This document shows positions 53,103 to 61,794 of a stretch of 64,000 nt of DNA, one piece after another. Under the pieces are notes generated by a model. That model ran no database searches, was not told where the DNA came from, and saw only the letters and a program-made list of their open reading frames with translations. The translations under genes and the position numbers were made by a program. The stretch lies in assembly GCF_022869865.1 (NCBI RefSeq), contig NZ_CP094984.1, positions 2,728,001 through 2,792,000 of the forward strand, read 5' to 3'. This DNA comes from Arthrobacter zhangbolii. Lineage in GTDB: Bacteria; Actinomycetota; Actinomycetes; Actinomycetales; Micrococcaceae. Position 1 is the first letter of the stretch. Every line of letters begins with the position of its first letter.

Positions 53103-53754
53103 GGCGGTCTGCAGCCCAGCGCGTGAGTTCGTGCCGTGAGGAAAGCTGCAGTTTGCGCAGCACCGAGGACACGTGGGTTTCCACCGTCTTGACCGAGATA
53201 AAGAGCTCCCTGGCCACTTCCTTGTAGCTGTAGCCGCGGGCAATCAGCCGCATGACCTCCAGCTCACGGGCGGAGAGCCGGTCCAGTTCGTCGTCCACCG
53301 ATGCCACGCTGGCCGTGCCGAAGGCATCGAGCACAAACCCCGCGAGCCGGGGCGAAAAGACGGCATCACCGCCGGCCACCCGGACCACGGCGTCGGAAAT
53401 CTCGGCGCCGGAGATGGTTTTCGTGACATAGCCCCGGGCGCCGGCCCGGATCACCGTCACCACGTCTTCGGCTGCGTCGGACACGCTCAGGGCCAGGAAC
53501 CTGGTTTTCCCCAGCAGTGCTGCGCAGCCGGCCAGTACCTCGGCGCCGCCTCCGCCGTTGCCTCCCGGCAGGTGAACGTCCAGCAGGACGACGGCGGGCT
53601 GCTCGCGGGTAATCGCCTCGATGGCGGTTTCCACGCTGTCCGCCTCAGCCACCACGTGGAGCCGGGTATCAAGATCCGCCCGCAGCCCCGAACGGAATAT
53701 CGCATGGTCGTCCACCACGACGACGCTGATCGGCTGGTGGGAAAGGTCGGTCAT
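53092..53754 (-). CDS. NarL/LuxR-type response regulator
   Basis: 220 residues. Receiver domain with acidic pair DD near residue 15, phosphorylated Asp59 in VVLLDVHLPGG and lysine in GYVTKT. C-terminal LuxR-type HTH (LSARELEVMRLIARGYSYKE, then VSSVLRKLQLSSRHEL). Its ATG overlaps the histidine-kinase stop by four bases. Partner of that kinase; probably controls the PspC locus through the palindrome in the divergent promoter region. Confidence 0.92.
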   Translation of the reverse strand: MTDLSHQPISVVVVDDHAIFRSGLRADLDTRLHVVAEADSVETAIEAITREQPAVVLLDVHLPGGNGGGGAEVLAGCAALLGKTRFLALSVSDAAEDVVTVIRAGARGYVTKTISGAEISDAVVRVAGGDAVFSPRLAGFVLDAFGTASVASVDDELDRLSARELEVMRLIARGYSYKEVARELFISVKTVETHVSSVLRKLQLSSRHELTRWAADRRLL

Positions 53755-55187
53755 GTGTGGCTTGCTCCGTCACTGGATACGCGGATGGTCGAAGGGGCTG
53801 CCCCGTCCGGCGGGGCGTTGCGGGATGCGGAGGAACCGTTGGCGGCCGGGGCGGTTTTCCTAGCTGCATGTCCCGCCGAAGCCGGTCTCGCCGCGCTCCG
53901 GGCGGCAGGACCGGATGCGGCCGGCGCCTGGTTCTCGGCACCGCCGTGCAACGGAAGCACCAACCGGACCTCGGTGCCATCTGCGGTACTGCGGATTCCG
54001 GCGCTGCCGCCGGCGCGTTCCATCCTGCCGATGATGGACCCGCGGACACCAATCCGGTCTTCGGGGACATCGGCCAGGTCAAAACCGGGACCGCGGTCAC
54101 GGATAAAGACCTCGAGCTGGTCCGGCCGGCACTCAACATACACCGAAACGGTCCCCCCGGCGTGCTGGGCAGCGTTCAGCATGGCCGCCCTCGCGGCAGA
54201 GGACAGCGCCTCACTGCGCTCGTCGAGTTCCGCGTCGGAGACCGCTACCAGTTCGATGGGATGGCCGTACGCGTCCTCGATTTCCGCGGCAATCCGGCGC
54301 AGGCACTCCACCAGATGGTCTTCCGCCCGTGCCCGGTCCGTGTAGAGCCATTGGCGCAGTTCCCTCTCCTGCGCACGTGCCAGGCGGATGACATCCTGTT
54401 CGGAGCCGGCACGCTTCTGGATCAGGGCGAGGGTCTGCAGGACCGAGTCATGCAGGTGGGCAGCAATTTCGGCCCGCTCCGTTTGCCGGATGCGTCCGGC
54501 CCGCTCCGCTTCCAGGTCCCGCCAGTGCTTTACGGCCCACGGTGTGAACACCAGGGCTACACCGGCCAGGACCGCCGCGGAGGCAAGCAGCCCGGCTACC
54601 AGCACGTCCCAGCTCACGGAACCGGAAACCACCACCAGCACACCGGCTACCACCAGCAGCAGTCCCGCGGACAGCCGGATGATCCCGGAAGCACGGTCCG
54701 CCCCGGCACTGTTAACCAGACCTGCCCGTCGGCTCTCATCCAGCTGCGTCCAGGCCAGCACGGCCCCGCCGGCAATGGCTGCCACCGGGACAAAGAGGCC
54801 CCAGTTCAGGTCTGCGCCCAGGCGCTGGGCAATAAACACGGCGGCAACCAGCAGGAGCACAATTCCGGCGGCCACCTCGCGCTGGCCCGCCTTGCCCAGT
54901 CCGCGGAAAGCACTGGAGGCCGGCGCGGCAGCCTCACGGGCCTGCCGTTCATAGTTATCCGCAATGCTGAGCGGACCGGCCTGGACCTGCTCCTTCTTTT
55001 CCTGCTCTTCCTGGGTGGGAACCATGATCCAGAGCCAGCCGTAGAGCAGGAGCCCGGTCCCGCCGGCAAGGATCATGGCGCCCATGGCGGCACGCGTCAG
55101 CTTGACCGGCCAGCCCAGGTGCGCAGCCAACCCGCTGCACACACCGGCCACAATCCGGTCCCGGGGACGCACCAACGGTTCTCTCAT
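53751..55187 (-). CDS. PspC-domain sensor histidine kinase
   Basis: About 478 residues. An N-terminal PspC domain (RPRDRIVAGVCSGLAAHLG, membrane helix to about residue 60) is followed by about five further membrane helices to about 235. Then come a HisKA_3 dimerisation domain with the phosphorylated His in AEIAAHLHDSVLQTLAL and an HATPase domain (AARAAMLNAAQHAG, RDRGPGFDLADVPEDRIGVR). The C-terminal 65 residues are low complexity. An ATG start is preferred over a TTG four codons upstream. Envelope-stress sensor by analogy with other PspC kinases; the signal is unknown. Confidence 0.88.
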   Translation of the reverse strand: MREPLVRPRDRIVAGVCSGLAAHLGWPVKLTRAAMGAMILAGGTGLLLYGWLWIMVPTQEEQEKKEQVQAGPLSIADNYERQAREAAAPASSAFRGLGKAGQREVAAGIVLLLVAAVFIAQRLGADLNWGLFVPVAAIAGGAVLAWTQLDESRRAGLVNSAGADRASGIIRLSAGLLLVVAGVLVVVSGSVSWDVLVAGLLASAAVLAGVALVFTPWAVKHWRDLEAERAGRIRQTERAEIAAHLHDSVLQTLALIQKRAGSEQDVIRLARAQERELRQWLYTDRARAEDHLVECLRRIAAEIEDAYGHPIELVAVSDAELDERSEALSSAARAAMLNAAQHAGGTVSVYVECRPDQLEVFIRDRGPGFDLADVPEDRIGVRGSIIGRMERAGGSAGIRSTADGTEVRLVLPLHGGAENQAPAASGPAARSAARPASAGHAARKTAPAANGSSASRNAPPDGAAPSTIRVSSDGASHT

Positions 55188-55260
55188 GATGCTATCCAAG
55201 CACGATCGGAGCGGTGTTCACCGGCTCCTGAGCCAAGATCCGGGTTCCTGGCCGCACTCT

Positions 55261-55287
55261 TCAGGGGTATCTCAGGGTAGTCCCTGA
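55261..55287. promoter_or_regulatory. candidate response-regulator operator
   Basis: Palindrome TCAGGGTAGTCCCTGA (arms TCAGGG/CCCTGA, four-base centre, 55272-55287) preceded by another TCAGGG at 55261-55266, exactly 11 bases away, one helical turn. It lies in the 134-base divergent space between the kinase and the PspC/toastrack gene, so one site could control both directions. Confidence 0.55.
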
Positions 55288-55321
55288 TGCGGCGGGGCTC
55301 CGACGGCGGAAGACTGGATAC

Positions 55322-56797
55322 ATGAATCCTTCACCATCATCCGATCCCGGGGCCGAGCGCCCGGACCCTGCCCCGCAGGCACATCCTGCGGCCGGGAGCA
55401 CCGCTTCCGGCACTCCGGTGTCCCGCGGAGGACACAACGGGTTCTTCGACTGGATCCGTTCACTTGGAATCATCCGCGGCCACGAGCGCTGGTTTGGCGG
55501 CGTGGCCTCGGGAATTGCTGCCCGGACCGGACTGGACCCGGTGCTGATCCGCGGATTATTTATTGTCCTGGGGATTTTCGGTGTCGGGTTCCTCATCTAC
55601 GGGGTGGGCTGGGCGCTGCTGCCCGAACCGGACGGCCGTATCCATGCCGAGGATGCAATCCGCGGCAACTGGTCCGCCGGCATGACCGGGGCCGTGGTTT
55701 TTGCCGTTCTTGGCACAGGCGGTCCCAGCATTTCCTTCCTCGGCATGGACAGCTGGTTCGGAGCCACAGTGTGGACACTGTTCTGGATCGCCGCCGGAAT
55801 TGGCGCCCTGTACTGGGCGTCCACCCCGAAGGGCAAAGCACAGCTGCAGCACTTTATGTCCGGCGCTGCCGGCCGCGGCGGGTCAGGGACCGGGTCAGGG
55901 ACCGGGACCGGGTCCGCCGATGCACCCGCTGCATCCCCGGCCGGTACTCCCGTGACGCTGGCCAAGACCGGCATGCCTCCCGCCGGGACCAATGCGGGGG
56001 CGGCCACGCCGTCCGGTGAAACAGTCCCGCCTTCGGCTGCAGCAACCGGTCCGGCCGCGACGCCGGGGACCTCCGCGGCGCCGTCGCCGTCGGCGTCGGC
56101 GACATCCAGGCCATCCGTGCCGTCCAAGCAAAAGGACGGCTCCGGTCCCGCCAAGGTTCCCGGTGCACCCGGCGCCTATCTGGCCGCCCTGTTCGGTGCG
56201 GCACTGCTGACCGGCGGGAGCGTGCTGGCGCTGGACTACGTCAATGTCCTGGATCTGGCGGCCCCGCTGTCCGTGGCGTTGGCAGCCACGGCGGCAGTTC
56301 TCGGTATCGGCGTCGTGATCCTTGGCTTGGTGGGCCGGCACTCGGGCGGGGTTGGATCTGCCGCCGCGGCTGCCCTCGTTATCGCCTTCCTGGCCCAGCC
56401 CGGCATGACCCACTCCAACCTGGCCGTTATGAGCAACGGCGATTGGTCGCCCCGGGATGCAGCCCAGGCATCCGGCGGCTATACCGCCATTGCCGGCAAC
56501 GGCACGGTGGATCTGCGCGACACGCAGGTGTCGGGAGACTACGAGGTTCCGGTAAGCCTTGCGGCAGGGAACATCAGTGTCCTGGTGCCTGAGGATTCAC
56601 CGGTCACCGTTCGGTTTTCCACGGTCGCCGGAAACGTGAAAACACATGACGGCACGGACAGCCGGGATTACAGCGGACTGTGGCAGGCCTCCACCGAACA
56701 CACCCTCAACAACGATGCCGCCGGCGAACGGATCACCATCGATATCCGCAGCGTTGCCGGCAACGTACTTGTCACCACTGAAGAAAGCGATCTGTAG
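55322..56797 (+). CDS. PspC and toastrack domain membrane protein
   Basis: 491 residues. A disordered Pro/Ala N-terminus is followed by a PspC domain about 48-105 (HERWFGGVASGIAARTGLDP, GVGFLIYGVGWALLPEPDGR), two further membrane helices, and a Gly/Ala/Pro/Ser linker (about 178-275). Three more helices follow (about 280-365). The C-terminal beta-rich domain of LiaF/DUF4097 toastrack type (SLAAGNISVLVPEDSPVTVR, FSTVAGNVKTHDG) is probably extracytoplasmic. PspC-toastrack partners of two-component systems are known in envelope-stress circuits of actinobacteria. Divergent from the kinase; two bases before the next gene. Confidence 0.8.
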   Translation: MNPSPSSDPGAERPDPAPQAHPAAGSTASGTPVSRGGHNGFFDWIRSLGIIRGHERWFGGVASGIAARTGLDPVLIRGLFIVLGIFGVGFLIYGVGWALLPEPDGRIHAEDAIRGNWSAGMTGAVVFAVLGTGGPSISFLGMDSWFGATVWTLFWIAAGIGALYWASTPKGKAQLQHFMSGAAGRGGSGTGSGTGTGSADAPAASPAGTPVTLAKTGMPPAGTNAGAATPSGETVPPSAAATGPAATPGTSAAPSPSASATSRPSVPSKQKDGSGPAKVPGAPGAYLAALFGAALLTGGSVLALDYVNVLDLAAPLSVALAATAAVLGIGVVILGLVGRHSGGVGSAAAAALVIAFLAQPGMTHSNLAVMSNGDWSPRDAAQASGGYTAIAGNGTVDLRDTQVSGDYEVPVSLAAGNISVLVPEDSPVTVRFSTVAGNVKTHDGTDSRDYSGLWQASTEHTLNNDAAGERITIDIRSVAGNVLVTTEESDL

Positions 56798-56799
56798 CC

Positions 56800-57204
56800 A
56801 TGGAGCAGGACAGTGAAAGGGACTACCTCGGCCGGCAGTACGCCACCGGCGGTTCGGATGCGTCGGCGAACCAGTATCAGTCCCCCACCCTTCCCGACGA
56901 CGGCGGTACTGCCGGGGACCCGGCCCCAACCCCTCCGGGCGCGGATACCCGGGCTCCGGCACCCGAAACGGACACCGCAGCGGAAACGGACACAGCAGCG
57001 GGGACTGCACCCCGCCAGCTGCAGGTCGGTACCGTGGTCTGGGGCCTGGTACTGGTGACCCTCGCGGTTCTTCTGCTGCTGGCCACCACCGTGAACCTTT
57101 CGGTGGATCCGGTGCTGGTTATCCTCGGGGTTGCCCTCGGAGCAGGCTTCGCCCTGTTGGCGGGCGGTTTCCTGGCAGCAATGGCGAAAAACCGCGGCCG
57201 CTAG
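56800..57204 (+). CDS. small two-helix membrane protein of the PspC operon
   Basis: 134 residues, not assigned to a family. Residues 1-75 are hydrophilic, Pro/Thr/Ala/Asp-rich. Then two membrane helices, VVWGLVLVTLAVLLLLATTV and VLVILGVALGAGFALLAGGF, and a short basic end (MAKNRGR). ATG two bases after the PspC-toastrack stop, so in the same operon. Probably an accessory subunit of the envelope-stress sensor. Confidence 0.75.
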   Translation: MEQDSERDYLGRQYATGGSDASANQYQSPTLPDDGGTAGDPAPTPPGADTRAPAPETDTAAETDTAAGTAPRQLQVGTVVWGLVLVTLAVLLLLATTVNLSVDPVLVILGVALGAGFALLAGGFLAAMAKNRGR

Positions 57205-57210
57205 TTACCC

Positions 57211-57298
57211 CTCCCCCCCCCGCCGCCCCCACCCCGCAGCATGGAACCCGCCCGGTTCCGTTTCCCTATTCCGGCACTGGTTTCCCTATTCCGCCACT
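57211..57298. repeat. C-tract and 20-bp tandem repeat
   Basis: A run of nine C (57213-57221) in a C-rich stretch is followed by two copies of a 20-base unit (GTTTCCCTATTCCGNCACT plus one base, 57260-57279 and 57280-57298). The homopolymer is a likely site of strain variation or sequencing error. It lies between two genes of the PspC group. Confidence 0.6.
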
Positions 57299-57317
57299 AT
57301 CAGATAAGGCTTGATCC

Positions 57318-57554
57318 ATGGAAAAGTTCTTCTCGGTCCTCCGTTCCTCCCCCGTCAAACGGAGCAAAGGCTGGCTCGGCGGCGTCTGCGCCGGCATCGC
57401 AGCGACCTACGGCTGGGATGTCTCGCTGGTCCGGATTGCTGTTCTCCTGAGCTTCCTGCTGCCTTTTGTGGGCATCGGCACCTACGTGGTGGCCTGGCTG
57501 CTGCTGCCGAAACAGGACGGAAGCATCCTCCTGCAGCGTCTGGTGAGCCCCTGA
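57318..57554 (+). CDS. small PspC-domain protein
   Basis: 78 residues, essentially one PspC domain: basic N-terminus, KGWLGGVCAGIAATYGWDVS, membrane helix VRIAVLLSFLLPFVGIGTYV and ending AWLLLPKQDGSILLQ. AAGG nine bases upstream of the ATG. Third PspC protein of this locus. It lies 113 bases after the previous gene, so may have a separate promoter. Confidence 0.85.
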   Translation: MEKFFSVLRSSPVKRSKGWLGGVCAGIAATYGWDVSLVRIAVLLSFLLPFVGIGTYVVAWLLLPKQDGSILLQRLVSP

Positions 57555-57556
57555 AC

Positions 57557-57585
57557 TTAGCGCAGCTCACATCGCTGGCTAGAAT
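57557..57585 (+). promoter_or_regulatory. candidate pfkA promoter
   Basis: TTAGCG (57557-57562), 17-base spacer, TAGAAT (57580-57585). About 45 bases before the pfkA ATG, which has AGGGG as Shine-Dalgarno. Confidence 0.4.
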
Positions 57586-57630
57586 CATAGACAGCACCCA
57601 ACAGCCGCAACCAGATCCAGGGGTATTCAC

Positions 57631-58662
57631 ATGAAGATCGGTATTCTCACCAGCGGAGGCGACTGCCCCGGCCTTAATGCGGTGATCCGCGGTGCTGTCC
57701 TCAAAGGCATCAAGGAATACGAGGACATTGAGTTTGTCGGATTCCGTGACGGCTGGCGTGGAGTGGTTGATGGCGACATCATGGATCTGCCCCGCTCCAG
57801 GGTCCGCGGAATCTCCAAGCAGGGCGGCACCATTCTCGGGACCTCCCGGACCAACCCGTTCGAAGGCCCCAACGGCGGTCCGGAGAATATCAAGGCAACG
57901 CTGAAGCGGCTGGGCATCGACGCCGTGATAGCGATCGGCGGCGAGGGCACCCTGGCTGCGGCACAGCGGCTGACCGACGCCGGGCTGCAGATTGTTGGCG
58001 TGCCGAAGACGGTGGACAACGATCTCGATGCCACCGACTACACCTTCGGTTTCGATACCGCAGTCGAAATTGCCACCGAGGCCTGCGACCGTCTGCGCAC
58101 CACCGGCGAATCCCACCACCGCTGCATGGTGGCTGAGGTGATGGGCCGGCACGTGGGCTGGATTGCCCTGCACTCCGGCATGGCTGCCGGGGCCCACGCC
58201 ATCCTGATTCCCGAACACCCGGTCAGCCTGGACCAGATTGCCCAGTGGGTGAACGAGGCCCATGAGCGCGGACGTGCGCCGTTGGTAGTGGTGGCGGAAG
58301 GCTTTGTCACCACCGATATGGAATCCCCCCACTCCGAGCGCGGGCTGGACAGTTTCGGCCGGCCCCGTCTGGGCGGTATCGGTGAACTCCTTGCTCCCGA
58401 GATTGAGGCGCGGACAGGCATTGAAACCCGGGCCACTGTTCTGGGCCATATCCAGCGCGGCGGTGTTCCCACCGCCTATGACCGGGTTCTTGCCACGCGG
58501 CTGGGCATGGCTGCCGTTGACTCGGTGGTGGACGGACTCTGGGGAACCATGGTGTCGCTGCACGGTACGGATATTGTGCATGTCGGTTTTGAAAAGGCAC
58601 TGGGCAATTTGAAGACCGTTCCTGAAAGCCGTTACGACGAAGCAGCTATTCTTTTCGGCTAG
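57631..58662 (+). CDS. pfkA: 6-phosphofructokinase
   Basis: 343 residues, converts fructose-6-phosphate to fructose-1,6-bisphosphate. Starts MKIGILTSGGDCPGLNAVIR. The nucleotide-site motif GGEGT has Gly104 as in ATP-dependent enzymes. Lysine occurs in VPKTVDNDLDATD (K126), where E. coli has Gly and PPi-dependent enzymes have Lys. This mixed signature is, from memory, that of actinomycete ATP-dependent PfkA. Catalytic TVDND and the EVMGRHVGWIALHSG sugar-phosphate motif are present. Own promoter likely. Confidence 0.94.
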   Translation: MKIGILTSGGDCPGLNAVIRGAVLKGIKEYEDIEFVGFRDGWRGVVDGDIMDLPRSRVRGISKQGGTILGTSRTNPFEGPNGGPENIKATLKRLGIDAVIAIGGEGTLAAAQRLTDAGLQIVGVPKTVDNDLDATDYTFGFDTAVEIATEACDRLRTTGESHHRCMVAEVMGRHVGWIALHSGMAAGAHAILIPEHPVSLDQIAQWVNEAHERGRAPLVVVAEGFVTTDMESPHSERGLDSFGRPRLGGIGELLAPEIEARTGIETRATVLGHIQRGGVPTAYDRVLATRLGMAAVDSVVDGLWGTMVSLHGTDIVHVGFEKALGNLKTVPESRYDEAAILFG

Positions 58663-58761
58663 CCATACGGCCGTTTCGCACCGCAACCAGGCCTTCACAG
58701 GCTCTTTCCGGTGCGGACCGGCGTTTGCCTTGGGCTCCCTACCCGGGTGTAGGTTGAAAAA

Positions 58762-59478
58762 ATGAATCTGGACCCGGGAACCATCGCGATCATCCAGCTG
58801 GCCTTCTCACGGCACCTGGGCCTTGCCGATGACGCCCTCGCGGCGACCGACGCCGACGAGCGTATCTACAGCGTGCGCGAGCAGTCGGAAACCGTCTGTT
58901 TCCTGCGGCTTTTCGGCACGGAGGTTTTCAGCGGCCCCGAATGGGCAGCCGCACGGGCACGGACCAAATCAGCCGTGGAACTGACCCGCCATTCCGGCCT
59001 GATGCAGATGTCCATGGAATTCGGCGGCCGGGCACTTGGCGCCGAACAGCTCTTTTTTGCCGATGCCTTCCCTGCACTTGCCCCGCTCGAGGACCTCGCG
59101 GTGGCCAATGACCCGGACCTTGCCGTGGCACTGGAGCGGCTGTGCCCGCCGGACGACGTCGCGGAGGCCGGACTCGCCGGCAAGGAAGACGTATTTGTCC
59201 TTGTTGACGATTCCGAGGACGATCCCCGGCCCGTCGCCGGGGCCGGCTACAGCATCACCGACGGCATTCTGGCCGACATGAGCGTGCTGACCGCACCCGG
59301 CCACCGGCTGCGCGGCCTGGGCAGCTACATCAGCTCCGTAGCCCTTGAGGATGCCATGGCCGGCGGACTCATTCCCCAGTGGCGTGCGCCTCTGGACAAT
59401 GTCGGCGCGGCCAGGACCGCCATGGGCTCCGGTTTCATCCCTGCCGGCGTCCGTACCTCGGTGTCCCTCTCCGCCTGA
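58762..59478 (+). CDS. GNAT-family acetyltransferase-like protein
   Basis: 238 residues. The C-terminal third looks like a GNAT domain: ILADMSVLTAPGHRLRGLGS is the beta4/acetyl-CoA loop, followed by QWRAPLDNVGAARTAMGSGF. The N-terminal part (about 1-150) lacks a recognised motif. ATG start with a weak AGG ten bases upstream. Substrate unknown. Confidence 0.75.
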   Translation: MNLDPGTIAIIQLAFSRHLGLADDALAATDADERIYSVREQSETVCFLRLFGTEVFSGPEWAAARARTKSAVELTRHSGLMQMSMEFGGRALGAEQLFFADAFPALAPLEDLAVANDPDLAVALERLCPPDDVAEAGLAGKEDVFVLVDDSEDDPRPVAGAGYSITDGILADMSVLTAPGHRLRGLGSYISSVALEDAMAGGLIPQWRAPLDNVGAARTAMGSGFIPAGVRTSVSLSA

Positions 59479-59524
59479 CGCCGGGCCGGGAACGGGTTCT
59501 GCGGCCCGCTTTTTCGGCGGCGGA

Positions 59525-59926
59525 TCAGCCCAGCAGGTCCAGCATTTCCTGGCGTTTGAAGAAGCCCGCAGTTTCGCGGGCCGTGGGGGAACCCGAGTCC
59601 GGATCTGCTCCGGCATCGAGCAGGATGCGGAAAATCTCCTGATAGCCCTTGAACACTGCTCCGGCCAGCGGGGTCTGGCCGCGGTCATTGCGGGTATTCA
59701 CATCTGCACCGCGCTCCACCAACAGTCCGGTAAGTTCCGCATGCCCGTGGTAGGACGCGAGCATAATCAGGGTGTCACCGGAGCCGTTGGTCAGGTTGAC
59801 CGGCACACCGGCATCCAGATAGCCGCGGATCCCGGCGGTATCTCCGGCCCGCGCGGCATCGAACACCAGCCCGGCGAGCTCAATGATGTCGTTGTCGATC
59901 TCTGGGCGGGATTCCGGGGTGCTCAT
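59525..59926 (-). CDS. ankyrin-repeat protein
   Basis: 133 residues with about three ankyrin repeats: DAARAGDTAGIRGYLDAGVP, GDTLIMLASYHGHAELTGLL and GQTPLAGAVFKGYQEIFRIL, each with the typical A-x-x-G-x-x-x-x-x-x-L-L spacing. No signal peptide or membrane segment, so cytoplasmic. Small single-domain ankyrin proteins like this are often found next to catalase or metabolic genes in actinobacteria; function here is not clear. Confidence 0.85.
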   Translation of the reverse strand: MSTPESRPEIDNDIIELAGLVFDAARAGDTAGIRGYLDAGVPVNLTNGSGDTLIMLASYHGHAELTGLLVERGADVNTRNDRGQTPLAGAVFKGYQEIFRILLDAGADPDSGSPTARETAGFFKRQEMLDLLG

Positions 59927-59989
59927 TACATCTCCTCTAAAAGGCAGGTTTGTCTATACGTCGTGCCGCTGTGCCGGACACGGCAGCGG

Positions 59990-61081
59990 CTAGGGGCGGG
60001 GCGCCTTCAGGAAACCGGTGGCGCGTCCAACCACGGCTCCGGCGTCGGGGGCCACGATGGGTTCCTGCGCGGCGGCGTACAGTTCGCCGTCGTCGTTCAC
60101 CACCAGCGTGGCCGCCGGATCAACGGAACGCTTGATCACAGCCAGGCCCACCGGACCCATTTCATAGTGTCCGCCCACCGAGGTGAGTGTTCCCACCGTC
60201 CGCTCCCCCAGCATCACAGGGCTGCCGGCCGCCGGCAGCGTGTGCTGGGAGCCGTCCAGCTGCAGGAATACCAGCCTCCGCGGCGGGTGGCCCAGGTTAT
60301 GCACCCGGGCCACGGTTTCCTGGCCCTTGTAGCAGCCCTTGGCCAGGTGCACAGCAGTGCGGATCAGATCCAGCTCGTGCGGAATGGTCTTCTCATCGGT
60401 TTCCGCGCCGAGCCGGGGCCGCCAGGCAGCGATGCGCAGCGCCTCGGCCGCCATGGAGCCCGCCAGCGTCCGTCCGGAAGCGGCAATGGCTGCTTCGAAT
60501 TCACCGCGCGGGATGAGGTATTCGAACCACGGACGCTCAAGGCCCGGGTGGGTTTCCTCCGGCACTGCCGTATAGGCGAATCCGCCGGGGGCGATGTGCG
60601 GCCACGGGTCGGTCCAGCGCAGGTACTGCTCCCACTGGGGAACCTCGGCGGTGGTGCCGGCCACTGCCCACTGGTCGGAGACATCGGTGACCTCGACCCG
60701 GAGCATGAATTTCATCCGCTGCAGCCACTCCGTCAGGCCCGGCGCTTCGGCAGCCTCAACCAGCAGCCAGGCGGTGGTGCCGTCATCGATGATCCGGGCA
60801 TCGTAGTCAATCCGGCCCTGCACAGTGAGCAGCAGAAGCTCGGAGCTGACGCCGGGCTGCAGGTTGCCCACCTGCTGGGAGGAGAGGGTGTTCAGCCAGC
60901 TGAGCCGGTCCTCGCCGCTGACCGTCACCACGCCGCGGTAGGAAAGATCAACGACGGCGGTGCCGCGGGCCAGGGCGCGCTGTTCGCGCAGCGGGTCGCC
61001 GTAGTGGGCCGCTGTTCCGGCGTCGAGTCCGGCGGCTTCAACGGCACCGTGGCGGGAAAGCAGGGGGCTGGAGTACGTCAT
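59990..61081 (-). CDS. ygfZ: YgfZ/GcvT-like folate-binding protein
   Basis: 363 residues, aminomethyltransferase-like fold used in iron-sulfur cluster maintenance. The diagnostic YgfZ motif KGCYKGQETVAR (about residues 243-254) has the functional cysteine. Also DLSYRGVVTVSGEDRLSWLN and the C-terminal beta domain. It needs tetrahydrofolate by family knowledge. It lies 45 bases after the nitrobindin-like gene and reads with it. Confidence 0.9.
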   Translation of the reverse strand: MTYSSPLLSRHGAVEAAGLDAGTAAHYGDPLREQRALARGTAVVDLSYRGVVTVSGEDRLSWLNTLSSQQVGNLQPGVSSELLLLTVQGRIDYDARIIDDGTTAWLLVEAAEAPGLTEWLQRMKFMLRVEVTDVSDQWAVAGTTAEVPQWEQYLRWTDPWPHIAPGGFAYTAVPEETHPGLERPWFEYLIPRGEFEAAIAASGRTLAGSMAAEALRIAAWRPRLGAETDEKTIPHELDLIRTAVHLAKGCYKGQETVARVHNLGHPPRRLVFLQLDGSQHTLPAAGSPVMLGERTVGTLTSVGGHYEMGPVGLAVIKRSVDPAATLVVNDDGELYAAAQEPIVAPDAGAVVGRATGFLKAPRP

Positions 61082-61126
61082 AAAGGGTGCAACGTCCTTT
61101 CCATGCCGGCCTATTCCGGGAAGGGT

Positions 61127-61726
61127 CTAGGCCGTCTTCTTCAGGATGGCCGAAGCGTGGGCCTTGAGTGTTTCACCGGAGGAGGCCACGTCCCAGCGCC
61201 AGTAGAGATCGCCGTTGACCAGCCCGTAGATCCGGGTGGCGGCGGTGTATTCCTTGGAGTTGACGCCGCGCATCACCAGATCAGTGGCCAGCTGGATCTG
61301 CGGGCCCTTGATGGAGCCGTAATAGAGTTCGGAGATACCGCCGGGGTGCACGATGGTGGCGGTGATGTCGAAGCCGCCGGCATCGTTGCGCAGCTCTTCG
61401 ACCTCGTCAGCACTGCGCAGGGCCGGCACAATGTCCGCGGGAACCAGCCCGGGCCCGCCGTCGGCGTCGTTCAGGGGCCGGTCCAGGGCCCAGAATCCGG
61501 TCTCCACGGCGAGCGGGCGCAGCACTGTGCCCTGTTCATCGGTGAGCCAGCTTTCGGCCGTGTACTGCAGGTACGGCAGGCCGTTCTGGGTGAAGGTGAC
61601 CTTCTGGGTGAAGTGCTCCGAGTCGGCTTCGCCTTCACCCAGCCGGCCGGAACCTTCCCAGGTGCCGATCAGCCAGGACAGGGGAACCAGTTCGGGGGTC
61701 AGATCTGTGGGGATCTCCATGGGCAT
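61127..61726 (-). CDS. nitrobindin-like heme-binding beta-barrel (FABP family) protein
   Basis: 199 residues, THAP4_heme-bind/DUF1794 family. The GTWxGxG motif appears as LIGTWEGSGRLGEGE (about 19-33), and the axial histidine is in TLKAHASAILKK near the C-terminus. Beta strands fill the rest (FWALDRPLND, YTAATRIYGLVNGDLYWRWD). By family knowledge it binds ferric heme and reacts with NO or peroxynitrite. Probably co-transcribed with ygfZ. Confidence 0.88.
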   Translation of the reverse strand: MPMEIPTDLTPELVPLSWLIGTWEGSGRLGEGEADSEHFTQKVTFTQNGLPYLQYTAESWLTDEQGTVLRPLAVETGFWALDRPLNDADGGPGLVPADIVPALRSADEVEELRNDAGGFDITATIVHPGGISELYYGSIKGPQIQLATDLVMRGVNSKEYTAATRIYGLVNGDLYWRWDVASSGETLKAHASAILKKTA

Positions 61727-61794
61727 GGCGCAACCTGTCCTTCGGTATTGCGGGCGGGGGCCGGTACTACGCAGTTCCTACGCGTGACAGGGAG

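Noticed and set aside
57631-58662. PPi-dependent phosphofructokinase because of lysine in the PKTVDND motif
   Set aside because: The glycine of GGEGT is retained where PPi-dependent enzymes carry aspartate; the mixed signature is known from ATP-dependent actinomycete enzymes.
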